The translations under genes and the position numbers were made by a program. Below, piece by piece: positions 22,350-34,535 of a stretch of DNA of 64,000 nt (positions are counted from its first letter, which is position 1; every line of letters starts with the position of its first letter). The notes beneath the pieces are model-generated. The model was not told the origin of the DNA. It ran no database searches and was given only the letters and a program-made list of their open reading frames with translations. The stretch lies in the NCBI GenBank assembly GCA_024305745.1, contig JAHRBS010000005.1, positions 1,736,001-1,800,000 of the forward strand. Reading direction: 5' to 3'. This DNA comes from Polyporus tsugae (taxonomy: Eukaryota > Basidiomycota > Agaricomycetes > Polyporales > Polyporaceae).

Positions 22350-24044
22350 TCAGTCGTCTTCAAAGAGGAAGTACCGGTCCTGGCTCTCGCGGAACCGCTC
22401 CAACATCCCATCGCGACTAAGGGACCCCACCGCGCGCTCCGCCCCAAAGAAGTTCGCCAGGTCGTCATCGTCATCGTTCTCCGCATCCTCGAAGCTCGCG
22501 TGGAACGACCCCGTCTCGTCCGACACGACAGACGCCCCATCGTCCTCCCCGTCGCCCTGCGCCACAAAAACGTACTCGCCCGAGTTGTCCCGCCGCTCCA
22601 CCCCGTCCCCATGCGAGAACGTCAGGTCCTCCTGGCAAAAATCGTGTATCACCCCCCACGCCGTCTGCACCACCCGCGCCCCCGGGAAGTCGTACACCCT
22701 CTGCCAGTGGTGGCCCGTACCAGCATCGCCCAGCGCTGCCGCCGTCGCCGCGGGGTGGCAGATGCGCGGCCAGTCGACGCTGAGCGCGGCGCCCCACCCC
22801 GCGCGCGGCATCGTCCCCAGGATGCGCATCTTCTCGAAGCGCGGGAGCGCGCTCCCCCGCGCGAGCTGGTAGTACCCCGCCTTGAGGATGTGGGGGGGCG
22901 GGTGGTGCCCCCAGACGTCGAGCCAGCGGAGCGTCGGCGAGTGCACGGCCAAGGGGGCGCGGTGCCACGTCGGGATGACGAGGTGCTCGAGCGCGGGGCA
23001 GAGCGCGGGGAGGCTCGCGAGCGGTGCGAGCTCCGAGACGTCCCACGCGAAGGCCGCGCCGTGCCGCACGTGCAGGTAGGTGAGGTGCGCGCCGTGCGCG
23101 GCGAGGAGCGCCTCGGGGACGGCGGCGCACTCGATGAGCGTGAGGGCTTGCAGGCTGGGGAACGACCAGTGCTGCGCGACGTGGTCTTGGAAGGGGGAGT
23201 GGGAGACGTGGATCTGGAGCTCGCGGAGGGCGGGGAGGGTCAGCGTGGGGAGCGCGGCGAGCTTGCCGGTGTAGTCCTCGTACGCGACGACTCCGAGCTT
23301 GAGCACGGCGAGGTGGCGGGCGGCTGAGAGGAGCGAGTGGAGGTGTTCCAAGAGGGACTCGTCCAGCATCATCGTGAGGTCGAACGAGCGGAGGCTGGTG
23401 GCGACACGGGGACGCAGCAGTCCACCCATGGTGCGGACGTCGTCATTTGCGGCGACTAGCCAGGTCGGGTTGAACATGTCCCTGTCCCACCCGACCAAGT
23501 CCGACGGATCGTTTGCACATGGGAAATGGGGATGCGGGTGGAACGAAAAGGAGCGCAGACCGATGCAGCGAAGGAGGATCAAACGCAGGTCCTCGCGCAC
23601 GACGTCCGCGCACGGTGCCCAGATCACGCATCCGTCCATGCGGATCCGCCGCACGAGCGCCCCGAAGTCGAGGCGCGGGCCGTACATGGACGGGGCCGGG
23701 AACGCTCCCAGAGTGCGAGCAAGGGCGGGGATTTGCCCCATCCGGCGGAAGACGATGTCTTCATAGAGCACCTCGGTTGCGGGTGCGAAGAACGTCTTGC
23801 ACGTGAGAACGAGGGCTTTGCGCGTGCGAAGGGCGGCAAGCCAAGGGTTCCTCGGCCCCGGCATGACTGACGGGTCGTGCTGGTGTAGAGGTGGTACCGT
23901 CGCCTTGAAAATGTGGAGCAGTAGCTCGGGAGGCAGGCGCAGGAACCGGGAAGGAATGCCAAGAGGATTTGATTCCAATTCCTATGGTGGAGTTAACGTC
24001 AATGAAACCTTTCCTATATGCATTGAACCTACCGAGTTTCGCAT
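22350..24044 (-). CDS. F-box domain protein, 547 aa
   Basis: SCF adaptor-type protein of a different subfamily from the three clustered copies. The long exon (23981-22350) is uninterrupted. It has no ATG near its beginning, but an acceptor (accatag at 23982-23988) and a tiny upstream exon ATGCGAAACTCG (24044-24033) with a 51-nt intron give MRNSELESNPLGIPSRFL in frame. The F-box is FLRLPPELLLHIFKATVPP, continuing to KALVLTCKTFFAPATEVLYE. The rest is leucine-rich with several LRR-like strands (LREDLRLI-type, LAVLKLGVVAYEDY, PALRELQIHVS, LQALTLIECAAV, LTYLHVRH, PTLRWLDVWG). The C-terminal 90 residues are acidic (EDAENDDDDDLANFFGAE) and end YFLFEDD. The microexon start is inference; an internal Met start is possible. 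Confidence 0.85.
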
Positions 24045-24677
24045 GTTGCTGCTTGTGGACAAGTGATCGGGAGAGGGTCTACTGTGTTGTTGTCGCTGAG
24101 CGCGACACATTTCCTGAGTGATCATGGTGTCCGGGTCCGCCGCTGATGCCATGCCAACCTTCCCGGGAGACATCGTAGAATATTCGTGCTGGCATCGGCC
24201 TTGATCACTGTTGCACTCAAACAAGGTCATTGATGTGACCACATACCTGAAGATGACGATCCTGTACCGTAGTTTGTGGCGATGGTCTGTTGAGCAGGAG
24301 GAGGGGGTCGCACCAGGTGAAGGAAAGTCAGGGGCAGATCTCGCGTGGCTCTTGTGTTTCAGTAGGACTAAACGGGTAACATATACCCATGGCGTCAAGT
24401 TTTTCTTCTTCCAACCACCATTGACCAATACCCTAGAACCGAATACCCAGTAGTGTAAGTTTCGCATGCATATAAGTATCTGCTCATTTTACAACGTCTG
24501 AGCCTATTCTTGTCTTACAGATCTCTTTCCACCACTCCGTGCAGGTACCAGAGCAGACACGAAACCCTTTCTCAGCGTCGTCATGACGTTCTAACCCGGT
24601 CTATGTGGTATATCGCTCTATAGGTACAACACGAGAACCAGAACCACTGCATTTAAACCCCCCGATCGACCCCGCGC
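24045..24677. other. Intergenic, nothing recognised
   Basis: Contains the 5' side of the F-box gene and the 3' side of the nitroreductase gene. No further coding signal. Confidence 0.5.
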
Positions 24678-25451
24678 TCACTGCTTGCCAAAGGTCTTGA
24701 AACGGACGCCCTCGATGGGCTCGAACGTCTTCTCGCCGGCGGGCGTGACAGGCTTGCCGAACACGAGCTGCGCGACGAGCGTCCACGACGAGGGGAGGTC
24801 CCACGTCGAGAGGACCTGCGAGGTGATGAGCGGGTTGTAGTGCTGGAGCGACGCGCCGAGGCCCTCGCTCTCGAGCGCGGTCCACACGATGTACTGGAGG
24901 ATGCCCTGTGAAAACCCCAAGGTGCGTGTCAGCATCAACTTCGGTCGATCGAGCGAAGGCGGAAGGGTGGGGGCAAGGGAGACAGACGTACGGAGGCGTG
25001 CTGGGACCACTGGGGGAAGCGGTCGGCGTAGAGGGCGAACTTGGCCTGGAGGTCCTTGACGGCGTTCTCGTCCTCGAAGAAGAGAACGGTGCCGTGGCCG
25101 GCGGCGAAGCCCTTGATCCTGCCCTCGGTCGCGGGGAACTGGTCCGCGGGGACGATGCCCTTGAGGACGTTCAGGGTGATGTCCCAGAGCTTCTTGTGCT
25201 CATCGCCGAGGAGGAGGACGGCCTTCAAACGGAATCCGGGTTAGCGTTGAGCGGGTTCGCATTGGAAAGGACGCGGGGGGGGGGGGGGGACGTACGCGGC
25301 TGCTCTGGCTGTTAAATGCGCTGGGCGCGTGCTTGACCGCCTCGGTAACGATCTCCTGGACCTTCTCGTCGGGGATGGTGGTCTCAGAGGAGAGGGCGTA
25401 GACGGTGCGGCGACCCTTGACGGCCTCGAAGAAAGCGGCGGAGCCAGACAT
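24678..25451 (-). CDS. Nitroreductase-family protein (Hbn1/Frm2-type)
   Basis: FMN-dependent oxidoreductase of the fungal Hbn1/Frm2 nitroreductase group, linked in yeast to oxidative stress and fatty-acid signalling. Exons (minus) 25451-25296, 25222-24992 and 24905-24678 close to 204 aa, the usual length, with all introns in phase 0. Landmarks are the FMN-phosphate region FFEAVKGRRTVYALSSE, the HAPSAFNSQSSR block, GTVLFFEDE, FPQWSQHASGILQYIVWTAL, GLGASLQHYNP and the C-terminal FEPIEGVRFKTFGKQ. The open frame continues upstream to 25655 and would add a basic presequence. However, a TATATAAT box lies at 25566-25573 inside that extension, so the Met at 25451 is preferred and the enzyme is predicted cytosolic. 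Intron 1 holds a run of about 14 C (G on the plus strand) near 25276-25289, a likely trouble spot for sequencing. Confidence 0.93.
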
Positions 25452-25565
25452 TGTGGTGCGGTACTGAGTGGGAGACGAGGAGGGTAGACGAGATGCGGAT
25501 AGGGAGGCGTTGGCAGGAGATACGAGGCGGCGATGTGAGAGGGAGAGGAGGGACCTGGAGGAGCG

Positions 25566-25573
25566 ATTATATA
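25566..25573 (-). promoter_or_regulatory. TATA box of the nitroreductase gene
   Basis: TATATAAT on the minus strand, about 115 bp before the preferred start codon. It argues against translation from the upstream in-frame Met codons. Confidence 0.65.
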
Positions 25574-27705
25574 TGGAGGCAATGGACGACAGGCTGCGCA
25601 CCATTTCTGAGGGAGAAGGCGTTATCTGTGGGAGATCTGGACAAGGAACTTCCACTCAAGTGCGGTACCAATCACTTGACTGATGGTGCAGAGGTCATGG
25701 CGAATTTGTATGTGCCGCAAGGCATCTCAGCTGAATAATGCCACCGCCACTGGCAGGATGGTTCGTGCGACAAGCTGGCTCTGAACGGATAGTCGATGGC
25801 GTAAACCGTTGATGCACTCGCTGTGGCCCACACTTTGCTCCGGATATGGTAACAACTGTCAATTTATGACTGTTCAGTATGACGTCAGCATCCTCCCTCT
25901 GACTGAGAGTCTCAGATCTCTGTCGCTGCCGCATCGATCCAATTCACCCAGCGGCAACTTCTTTCTTTCGAGGGCTTCGCTGCAGCTTGCTCTCTCCAAC
26001 GCAAGCATCGACATACCATATGCTGACGCTCACGTCGACACAAGTATGTGCAACGATCATCCTGAGTACTCAGTGCTCGAAATGCGGTACCATCCCGGCG
26101 GCCTCCAATCGGCGTGCGGTTAGTCATGAAAATTCGTGCCTCTATCGATTCCAAGATACTTAGAAATGTTCCATGGGCCGGAGAACCGTGGGATATTCGT
26201 CCCCTTGAAGTTTTAACAGCGGTCGTCGGTCGACTCTAGATCTCCGCCGTTGTCGCGGATTCAACGTGTTCGAGGCCATTTGCGGGGGATGACAGAAATG
26301 CCACGACGGGCAACAAGCTTAGTGGATGAGCCCCCTGGGTCCATGCGGGGATGATCACCACGACCTTTCGGACGGCGTACCGAGGCATCAGCTGACAAAG
26401 AACTCAGCCCAATTGATCCATGTTGAGAAGCACCGGGAAGTCACGTTGGTTCGGTTCAGTGTCGCCATCTGCAAGTATGAACGCATGCGATTGGCAAATC
26501 GGGAGGTCTCGACGTCTCTGACCACGTAGATATTAATGTAGCCGTTTGGAGAATGGCACATATTTACAGAAGTGAAGTAACATCGGAGAAAGCTCGTACT
26601 AGCCTCGTAGTACGGCCTCTCAGGCCCGGGGACGTCCCAGGTTCGTGCAAACATATACAGTATAGCTCAGGATGGCTGGCTTGAATGTATCCTCAGGCAG
26701 TCGTGTACGTGTACATGGCCAGTTGATCGTCGTTGAAAGGTAGCCTGTATTCCGTCAACTTTCACGTCATGTAGGTGACAACAGAGGTCCTGAAGCCTGA
26801 CTCACCGTTTCCAATAGATGATTAATAATACAGATAATGCGGTTGCGCGCGCGGCTTTGCTCCAGATACTTAGTATGGGCAGCTTCTCGACTCGGCGGAG
26901 ACGGCGGGGGCGGAACATGAACGTTTGAACCACTCCTCCTTGGCGGTCAACATCGTATTTGTCAATGGAGCTCGCCCATCACACCAATTGCGTATGCAGG
27001 GAAGAGAACGGAACGTGCTAATGCCTGTTTGATTCGGACAATCGTAAGGACTCGCAGGCAAACCGTCTGAAACCCATCTGGAGAACCACCAGCTCACGGG
27101 TTGCGGATCCTTCCGCATTCGTATTAAGAGTCCAACTTGCGCGGTGCCAGGCTGCTGTGTGTGGCACCATGGAGACAAACCTCTCATGGAAGCTGGGGGA
27201 AGATAACTGGAAGGTCGAAAACGAGAGTCATTTCTGTCACATGGTGACCGTGATGAAGCCCTCACACACGAGTATGAGTGCAGAAAGGTTAAGGTTAAAG
27301 TTGCTGTACAGACCTGGTTGCTCAAGCGATCGTGGTTGGTACGAATTGAGGGGAGTTGCTGTTGGCGTGAACGGTACAGGTTGGTCCCGTCGAATCATTC
27401 CAGATGAAATCCAAGGATGCGGTGGTGCTCCAAGATGAGGAGCATTTATAGTGGTCAAAAGGACTCGCAGTCAGATGATAATGCATGATAGACGAGGCAA
27501 GGTAGTGGTCGAAAGGTGCGAGGTATCTGGGCGTCAAAGCTAATGACCTCTGATCCTAACAACAACAAACAACCGGACCGAAGGGTATCCGGGCCAAATC
27601 TGCGGTGTCGACGAGGACAGCAGACTCGGACAAGCTCGGACGTCGACGACATGATACCGTCTAACAATCCACCATGTTCACACACCTTGTCCTCCTACCA
27701 CCACC
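25574..27705. other. Intergenic, nothing recognised
   Basis: No convincing coding or repeat structure in about 2.1 kb. A minus-strand open frame at 26870-27325 has no recognisable domain. Confidence 0.45.
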
Positions 27706-29142
27706 ATGTTCTCCCCCCACCTTCGCCGTCAGCTCGCTCGCGTCTCTCGGGCAGCACCCTCTCGCTGGGCATCCACGTCAGCGCCGCCCCCATCGACCTT
27801 CTGGCGGAACTTCCGCCTATTCGCTGGTGCTACCACCCTCGCCACGACCTCCTACTACCTCGGCGCCCTCTACCCCCCAGAGTTCGCGCACCTGCTCTCG
27901 CCGCGGTCCGCCCCGCCCCCTCTGCACCCAGACGACCCCGCCGCGCTCACGCACATCGCGGAGCTCGAGGAGGCGATCCGCCACCTGCCCGTGCTGGAGG
28001 CGCATCGCGCGCGTACGGACAAGGACGAGTGGTACGAGACGCGGCCGTACCTGAACCTGCCCGAGGAGCGCCGCGTGAATAGCCTGACGGCGGGGGCGCT
28101 CAAGGGCCCCGGCAAGCTCGCGATCCCGCCGCTCGTGCGCGCCAGGCACGACGCGAAGGAGAACTGGGTATTCATCCACGTCGGGCGTGCACTGTGCGGG
28201 CACGAGGGAGTCATTCATGGAGGGCTGCTAGCGACGCTGCTGGACGAGACTTTGGCACGGGTGGTGAGTTTTACGTTCACGTTGGTTCGTGTCTTGCGCT
28301 GGTCTCTTCGCCAGGGCGTTACGGGCCGGCTCGCATCTGTGATCACAAGCATGTCGTAAGAGAGAAAATGTCGAGGCCCGCATTCAATGTCTGGTGCGTT
28401 TCGTCCAGATGAATGGGGAGTTTCCCTGCGTAGACGTCTTCCGTGTCAATTTGCCAGGCGGATCCCGATACACTGCCCCATTTCGCGATCGGCACCGAAA
28501 ACCGTGCGCGCATACGACTGGTCTGTTGCCACTAGTTCTTCTCGTGCGTAACTGGCGCAGATAGTGCAGCGCATGGCCTTTGGCAAGCGACGTATTGTCC
28601 AAGGGCACATATCTACCAACAGAAACTAGGCCTGAACACGTCGCGATCGCGCGGGCGACCCGTTGACATGAGTGCGGGGGGATGCCCCCCCCGGTCCTGA
28701 TACGCTCTACGCTAATCTATCGATCCCAATCTTACCTGTTTCTCCAGGCGCTGTTGAACCTCCCCGAGAAGGTTGGCGTGACGGCAAACCTGAACATCAA
28801 CTACAAGGCCCCCACGCGTGCGGACCAGTTCATCGTCATCAAGGTCCGCCTAGATGAGGCCCAGGGCCGCAAGTCCCGCGTGTCGGGCGTGGTGGAGGAC
28901 ATGGCCGGCACCGTGCTGGCGGAGGCGAAGTACGTTACCGGCCTCACTCGCTCTGATTTCCCCGCTGAGGGAACACCTTGTGTTGTAGCGCGCTCTTCGT
29001 ACAGCCGCGGTACGCGAAGCTGCTCAACTCCACGGCGGTCCGGCATATGCTTGGCGAGCCGTCGCAGGCTAAGGAGCCTGGGGGTGGCGCCTCTGTTCCG
29101 GTCAAGCTCCCTGGCGGAGCGGAGATTCTTACCAAGTCGTGA
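27706..29142 (+). CDS. Mitochondrial-type HotDog acyl-CoA thioesterase-like protein
   Basis: Thioesterase-superfamily protein (4HBT/PaaI-like HotDog fold), likely in mitochondria. Exons 27706-28263, 28748-28929 and 28989-29142 close to 297 aa. The N-terminus is Arg/Ser-rich without acids (MFSPHLRRQLARVSRAAPSR), as in a mitochondrial presequence. It is followed by a hydrophobic stretch (FAGATTLATTSYYLGALY) that could anchor it in the inner membrane. The HotDog core starts at WVFIHVGRALCGHEGVIHGG (about residues 154-173) with the helix LLATLLDETLARV. It continues across the intron in LPEKVGVTANLNINYKAPTR and VLAEANALFVQPRYAKLL. The His-Gly-Gly pair and the Asp-Glu of the helix are where the family has active-site residues. 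Intron 1 is 484 nt, several times the local norm, with no visible extra exon in it. The gene stands alone on its strand. Confidence 0.9.
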
Positions 29143-29922
29143 GGCGCGACTGGAGGAGGAGTTGGACGGGGTGGTATATCTTACGCGGTGTCGTTACTTG
29201 CTTACTTGGGGGTATAGATGCGAATATTTTGGACTTTTCGAAGGACAAGGTCTTCGAAACGTTGTGGACTCGGAGCCTAAGAATACGATGCCAAGACGAG
29301 AGAAGGTATGAGGCGATCCGTATCATCAGCTCTTTGCCGCTCATTGCTCACGGAGTTGTTCAGCCGAACGTGAAACTCAGACCATAAATTCTATTCGCCA
29401 TTGAACGTCTCCTGCTGATCGTTCGCAGGGCCCCGGCCCCGCTTAGTGCGAGCGGAAAGCAAAAGTTCGCTTCGCCATGACGTTCGCAGCACGTCGTGCC
29501 CGGCGCTCTCGAAGGCCCCACTCCCGAGTGCCAGAGCTGCGCATGAGTGACGTCAAGTGTTCAAACGTCCACGGTTGTTCACACAGGTGCGCATCGCAAC
29601 GGGAGCGAGACAGACCACACATGTACTGCGTGCTATGTCGACATCGGGCTCAACGCGCCGTCCAGGGTGCGCTGCGCAGCACCGCAGGGAAGCGTCTCGA
29701 GACAAGCGACTCCACCTCTGCGCCACCCGCGCTGGCGACGTGCCCCACACTAGAACCGTTCATAGTTCGAATTGGTTATGGGCCCGTCGGTACATATACC
29801 GTGCTCCGGGTCTGCGGACTGAGCATCTTGCCTCGCTTCTACAGGTCTGTTCCCCCAGCACTCGGCGACCTCTCCCTTCCTTCGTTCGCGCTCCTCCGTT
29901 ACACTTCCCCGACACCGATACC
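29143..29922. other. Intergenic, upstream of the Ser/Thr-rich protein
   Basis: Nothing recognised other than a pyrimidine-rich leader before the next ATG. Confidence 0.5.
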
Positions 29923-30482
29923 ATGCTTGCCAACGCCAAGCTCGTCGTTCTCTCCCTCACGCTCGCGCTCACCGGCGTCACCGCGCTCCCACAACAACTC
30001 TCATCGATCCTGACAGTCCCCACTGGTACAGGTACGCTTTTCTCACCCCCATCCTCTTCCACCGCTGACATTCGCACACGGCTTTAGATACCCTCTTCAG
30101 CAGCATCACCCTCCCCGTCCCCACAGCCTCCAGCAGCGCATCTGTATCAGCGCCCACAGGCTCCGTAGCCACCTCAAGCTCCGCGCCGACGGAGAGCACC
30201 GACACCCTCGTCACGAACAGCGACTCCGCGACCAGCATCGTCCCCTCTAGTACCCTCTCGGTACCGAGCACGATCCTCCAATCGTCCGGCGCGGAGACGA
30301 GCGTGCCCGCCACCACCGTCGCCATTACGACGTCGCCCTCGGGCACGGGCACGGGCACCTCTGCGGCCGCGAGCGGCTCGAGCACGGGCACGAACGGTGC
30401 GCCGTCGCGCGGCGTGTCGGGGCTGGCGTCCGTCGGCGTCGCGGTTCTCGGCGTGCTCGCGGGTGCTGGACTGGCATTGTGA
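29923..30482 (+). CDS. Ser/Thr-rich secreted, probably GPI-anchored protein (copy A)
   Basis: Exons 29923-30031 and 30088-30482 give 167 aa. Residues 1-22 are a signal peptide (MLANAKLVVLSLTLALTGVTALP). The middle is almost entirely Ser, Thr, Ala, Val and Pro, a typical O-mannosylated stalk (TSSSAPTESTDTLVTNSDSA). The end is a short hydrophobic helix (VSGLASVGVAVLGVLAGAGLAL) after small residues, as in a GPI-attachment signal or membrane tail. There is no catalytic domain, so a cell-wall or surface role is inferred. The gene has a close paralogue at 51616-52422 with the same start (MLANA), intron position and phase, TESxDSVTTNDS-type motif and tail. The two copies bracket the transposon island. 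Confidence 0.85.
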
Positions 30483-30974
30483 ATCAACGGGCGACGCATG
30501 GTGGACTGTTTGTAGTAGAAGGGGGTTCCGAACGGACTACTTAGTTCTGGCTCGAAGCGTGATGGTGGGGATGTGCTGAGCCGTTGCGATTTGTGACGTA
30601 CTGTACTTACTATACCATGGACGGTCTGCGCTTGAATAATGTTGTCTTGGATCCGGAGCTGCATCCTAATAAACGTTGAACGCGTACGCACCACGTCTTG
30701 GATCACTCCCCCCCTGCGCACGCGTTCATGAATACAATACCAACTATTATTAGTGCTTTCTCTCTTGCATCTCATGGTTCTGCGACTCCTGGGTACTAGG
30801 ACTCTAGGAGGGCGGCAGAGGTTCCGTTACGGTTCACTGGAAGACGTTTCCTCGAAGGCGGCAAGAGTATGACCACCTATCAAACGGTGACCATCATCAT
30901 GCTGGTCCGGGGTAGGTCCGAGAGAGCAATTGTAAGTAAGACCTAGGCGGCGACGACTCGCAAAGACTCCATCA
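30483..30974. other. Intergenic, left flank of the Mutator-like element
   Basis: Nothing recognised. It ends at the target-site duplication. Confidence 0.5.
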
Positions 30975-30983
30975 CAGAATCGG

Positions 30984-31156
30984 GGAGGGTAAGCCTGAAC
31001 AACCTCCTGCCTATTTTGGAGGTCAGGCGCTTACCCTTATGTCTCAGATAAGACGCTCGCGCGCGCCCGCTCCTGCCTTTTACGGATGCCCGCCCGCCTC
31101 CCTCCGCACTTCGTCGTCGACGCCGTCCTGCCATCTGCTCGCACCCACGGAGGTCG
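30984..31156 (+). repeat. Left terminal inverted repeat of the MULE
   Basis: Begins GGAGGGTAAGCC and ends CACGGAGGTCG. It contains a very GC-rich core (CTCGCGCGCGCCCGCTCCTG). Confidence 0.95.
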
Positions 31157-31247
31157 TCCATCTTGATGCCTATAGTTAGTACTTAGGATTGACATGTTTG
31201 TATGTATATAATATAGATAGATTCCCGCTAGAAGTTTTGTTATAGCT

Positions 31248-34200
31248 ATGTACTACAATGCATTGATTACTCCTCCAACAAACTTGTGGGCCGTGCGGCA
31301 CCCCTCTCACCACGGCGCTTCGGAGCTCCACACCAACCCCTCTCTCCATCCATCCCCCTATCCTCTCATGGAAAAAACCGCGAATCCTACTGTGTCTGCC
31401 CGTGGCTTCAAGAAGTTCATATCTGTGGGTCATCAAGAAGCCAGTCGTGAAAAAGTACCCCTCACCGGCCTGCGCTTGTCCTCGGAGGTCTACATCAAGC
31501 ACCTCTGGCTTACCGACAACCAGCTTGCACAAGTACGGGAGCTATATGCAAGTACTGCCACTTGCTGCAACATCTATGATGCACGCGACGAGGAGCAGCA
31601 GATCACCGCTGCAGCCTTGCTTGCTCAGCTCGCATTAGACTTGGACGTGCAAAACAGCCTTGGCAATCGTTGGAGCGTACGTTGGAGTCGAAAGACGGGT
31701 CAGAAAGGGCAGGAGACGCGTTGTGCACTTTACCAATGGTGCGTAATACATGCACTATTTATTCAAGACAACCTAAGACAGCGAATGGACATCAGTGACT
31801 GCGGTTATGACCATAAAGCCCGAAAGTCAAAGTCACGTCACTGTCCTGTCAACTTTACCTCGTGTCTCGCCCATGTGGAGGTCCTTTCGGAAGAACACAC
31901 CGGCAAGGTTCTTCGGATCTGCAGCTACTTCGAGCACAATCAAGGATGTAAGGACGCATTCCTTGCACGAATTCCCTCGATTCCACTCCACCCCTCTGTC
32001 TTCGCACATGCCCTCAAACAACTCCAGATCAGAGCGCAGTTGACCAACATTCAGGCGGAGAACCGGAGGATGTTCCAGGCCTACCAGTATCCCGGTCAAC
32101 CATGCACCCTCCGTGAGTCCTCTTACAGATGGCTGATTCGGAAGAGCAACACACGGTCCCTCTACCATCAATTCAATCGGTTGCATGGGATCCATACTGC
32201 AACCGCTGCGCACCGCAACATCGACAACTGGCTCAATCCCACTTCCCCAGCCTACGACTCCGCATTCACCGATGCCGTATTCCACTACTCGCCCCGAACA
32301 ACAAAGAACGACCGCTTCGAAGTGTGCATCGCCACAGACAAGATGCGCAAGGCAGCTTGGAAGTATGCACATGGTTCTCAGGTTATCTTGGATGGTATAT
32401 TTGGCCTTTGTGATTGGAAGCTTCTCCTCTTCATCTTGATGGCTGTCGATGAGAAGAAGCGCGGTGTCCCTCTCGCATTCCTCCTGTTCTCAGCACCCTC
32501 TGGCAATCAGCAAACATCATCTGGCTACAACACAAAGGTGCTCACCCGGCTGCTTGGCCAATGGAGGGATTCTCTTGGAGTCCGGAACGGTCATTCTTTT
32601 GCCCCTCAGGTCGCAATCACGGACACAGACTTGAAGGAGCGAGGCGCGCTGCTAAAGGTCTTCACAGGCATTGGGCTGCTGCTCTGCAAATTCCACGTCC
32701 GTCAGTCCTGGCGCAACCACCGCACACGAGAGGTTCGGGGACAGACCACCTACCACACCGATGTCCGTAACCATCTCCGCCGCCTCGAGGCCGCCCTGCT
32801 GGGGACACAGTCACACGAAGCGGCCAGAGCTCTCATCACCGAAGAGCGGAAGGCTCTTGAGGGGCTCCGAGTCGATGATCCGCTCTCGGACACCACAGTC
32901 ACCGGAGCACTCAATCATGTCGACTATCTGTCAAACTATTGGCTCGATATCGATCTGTGGAAGAGCTGGTCATTGCATGGACGCGAGCTCGCTGCGGAGC
33001 GACTGGGATGCGAGGTAGAAGGTGTCCTACCTACTACAAACCATCTCGAATCGTTCAATGGTGTCCTCAAACAGAAGCACCTCCGACGCTGGCAGCGTGG
33101 AGGCCGGCGGCTGCGCATAGATGTCCTCTTGCATGTCTTCGTGTTCTCGATACTCCCTTCAATTTTCGAGGCACGCAAGTTAGAGGCAGACAAGGAGGCA
33201 CACATCACAGCACAAATCAAGAGCTTACCTGGAGGCGCACAGCTGCTCATGGAGACTGCCACGAAGACCACACCGCCAAAACAGCTAGACCACCATATCT
33301 ACGCCTTCCTCTCCCCTGACCCTGGACGCGATGCTGCTGCCCAAGCACTTCTAGAACATAATCAGCTTAGTGTACCAACATACCACGAGCAATCACGCAC
33401 CTTCGAGTTCGACTGCTTCTCCTCCTTGGTGACTATACATGACACATCTCCTATCATGTACAACCTCTACGTTGGGCTTGACACGTCCGCCAGCTGCTTG
33501 TGCCCCAATTTTCAAAGTCGCGGGGGTGCCTGTAAGCATCTCCGTGCGGCACTCCTTCGTCTGGAGACCCTGCGCAGTGGTGGTATCAGCATCCCGGAGA
33601 TCTCGCTGGCATGTAGCGAGGATGATGCACGCACCCGTGCTATCCACTCAAGTGGACAAGAGTCGAACTTGCCCGACAGTCATCCCCCGTCATCCCAAAT
33701 CCTGTCGTGGAATCAGCAGCTCAGTTCGTGAACAACATCTTGCAAGAGTCTGGTGATGCGTTTGAGGGCGATGAGGGTGGATTCCTGGGGTCCAGGAAGC
33801 GAACCTCCGAGGAGGCTCCATCTGAGGCTGAGGCTTCCTCCGAGGCCACTGGCATCGAGTCCTCCGGTCCTGGTGATATTTCGGACGAAGAGCCTTATGA
33901 GTCCGGTAAGATAAGACACTAAGCCAGTAAAGTATCACATACTCACCTGTTTCCACCACCAGCCATGCAGGCAATTCCTCCTCCCCCTTCCAACACAACA
34001 TCCGAGTCCAACATCAACAGTGCAAGTCGAGGATTCCATCGTCAGGTTGTCGCCCGGATGTTACATGACCTCGAGGCAGACGGGCCGAAGTTAAGGCAGC
34101 TCGGAGAATACCTTGAAAATGTCCCAGAACTGGTCCAGTCGGAGGTCAGCCGTGCGCAGGTTGCGAAGGGGCATGTGGATGCGCTGGCAGCGCAGCTTTC

Positions 34201-34480
34201 ACGGCTCCTTATAGGCGTCATGAACACCACCCACAGCACTCCATCAAGAAGCCCCACGGAGGCAGGGAAGCTGACCGGCGGAGCTTTTTCGACAGCGTCT
34301 AATGCAGCGGCCACAGCTCTCGCTCCCATTTCTCCAACCCCTGCCACTCCTTTGTCAATTGCACGGTCCTTGACCCTCCCTCCTCCCTTGCGCCGGAAGA
34401 AGAGACGTGCTAGCCTTGTTATCTTCCCGGCATTACCAGAGAAGGCCCAAAAGCGCCAAGATTCCCACAGTATTCATTAA
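31248..34480 (+). CDS. MULE transposase with SWIM zinc finger
   Basis: DDE transposase that cuts and inserts the surrounding element. The main exon is open from 31248 to a TGA at 33729-33731 (827 aa). The catalytic triad is placed at Asp382 (VILDGIFG), Asp459 (VAITDTDLKERG) and Glu601 (TTNHLESFNG), which is the MULE arrangement. A C-terminal SWIM zinc finger C-x-C-x9-C-x-H has Cys750, Cys752, Cys762 and His764 (CLCPNFQSRGGACKHL). Downstream, an open region without its own ATG (from about 33707) and another at 33963-34480 are joined by a clean intron (33906-33962). Splicing 33582 to 33717 would fuse these to the transposase in frame and give 1013 aa, with an acidic segment and a Pro/Ser-rich basic tail. 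That fusion is inference. A TATAATAT-like box lies at about 31206, and the first ATG fits it. Confidence 0.88.
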
Positions 34481-34535
34481 CATTATGTACATACATCATA
34501 TGTTACTGTTATGCCATATCTATTGGCATTGAGAC

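Noticed and set aside
22278..23327. 349-codon plus-strand open frame
   Set aside because: It is antisense to the F-box gene at 22350-24044 and reads as Arg/Glu/Val-rich low-complexity sequence, a GC shadow.
25452..25655. Basic N-terminal extension of the nitroreductase, like a mitochondrial presequence
   Set aside because: A TATATAAT box lies inside it at 25566-25573, so transcription probably starts downstream of those Met codons.
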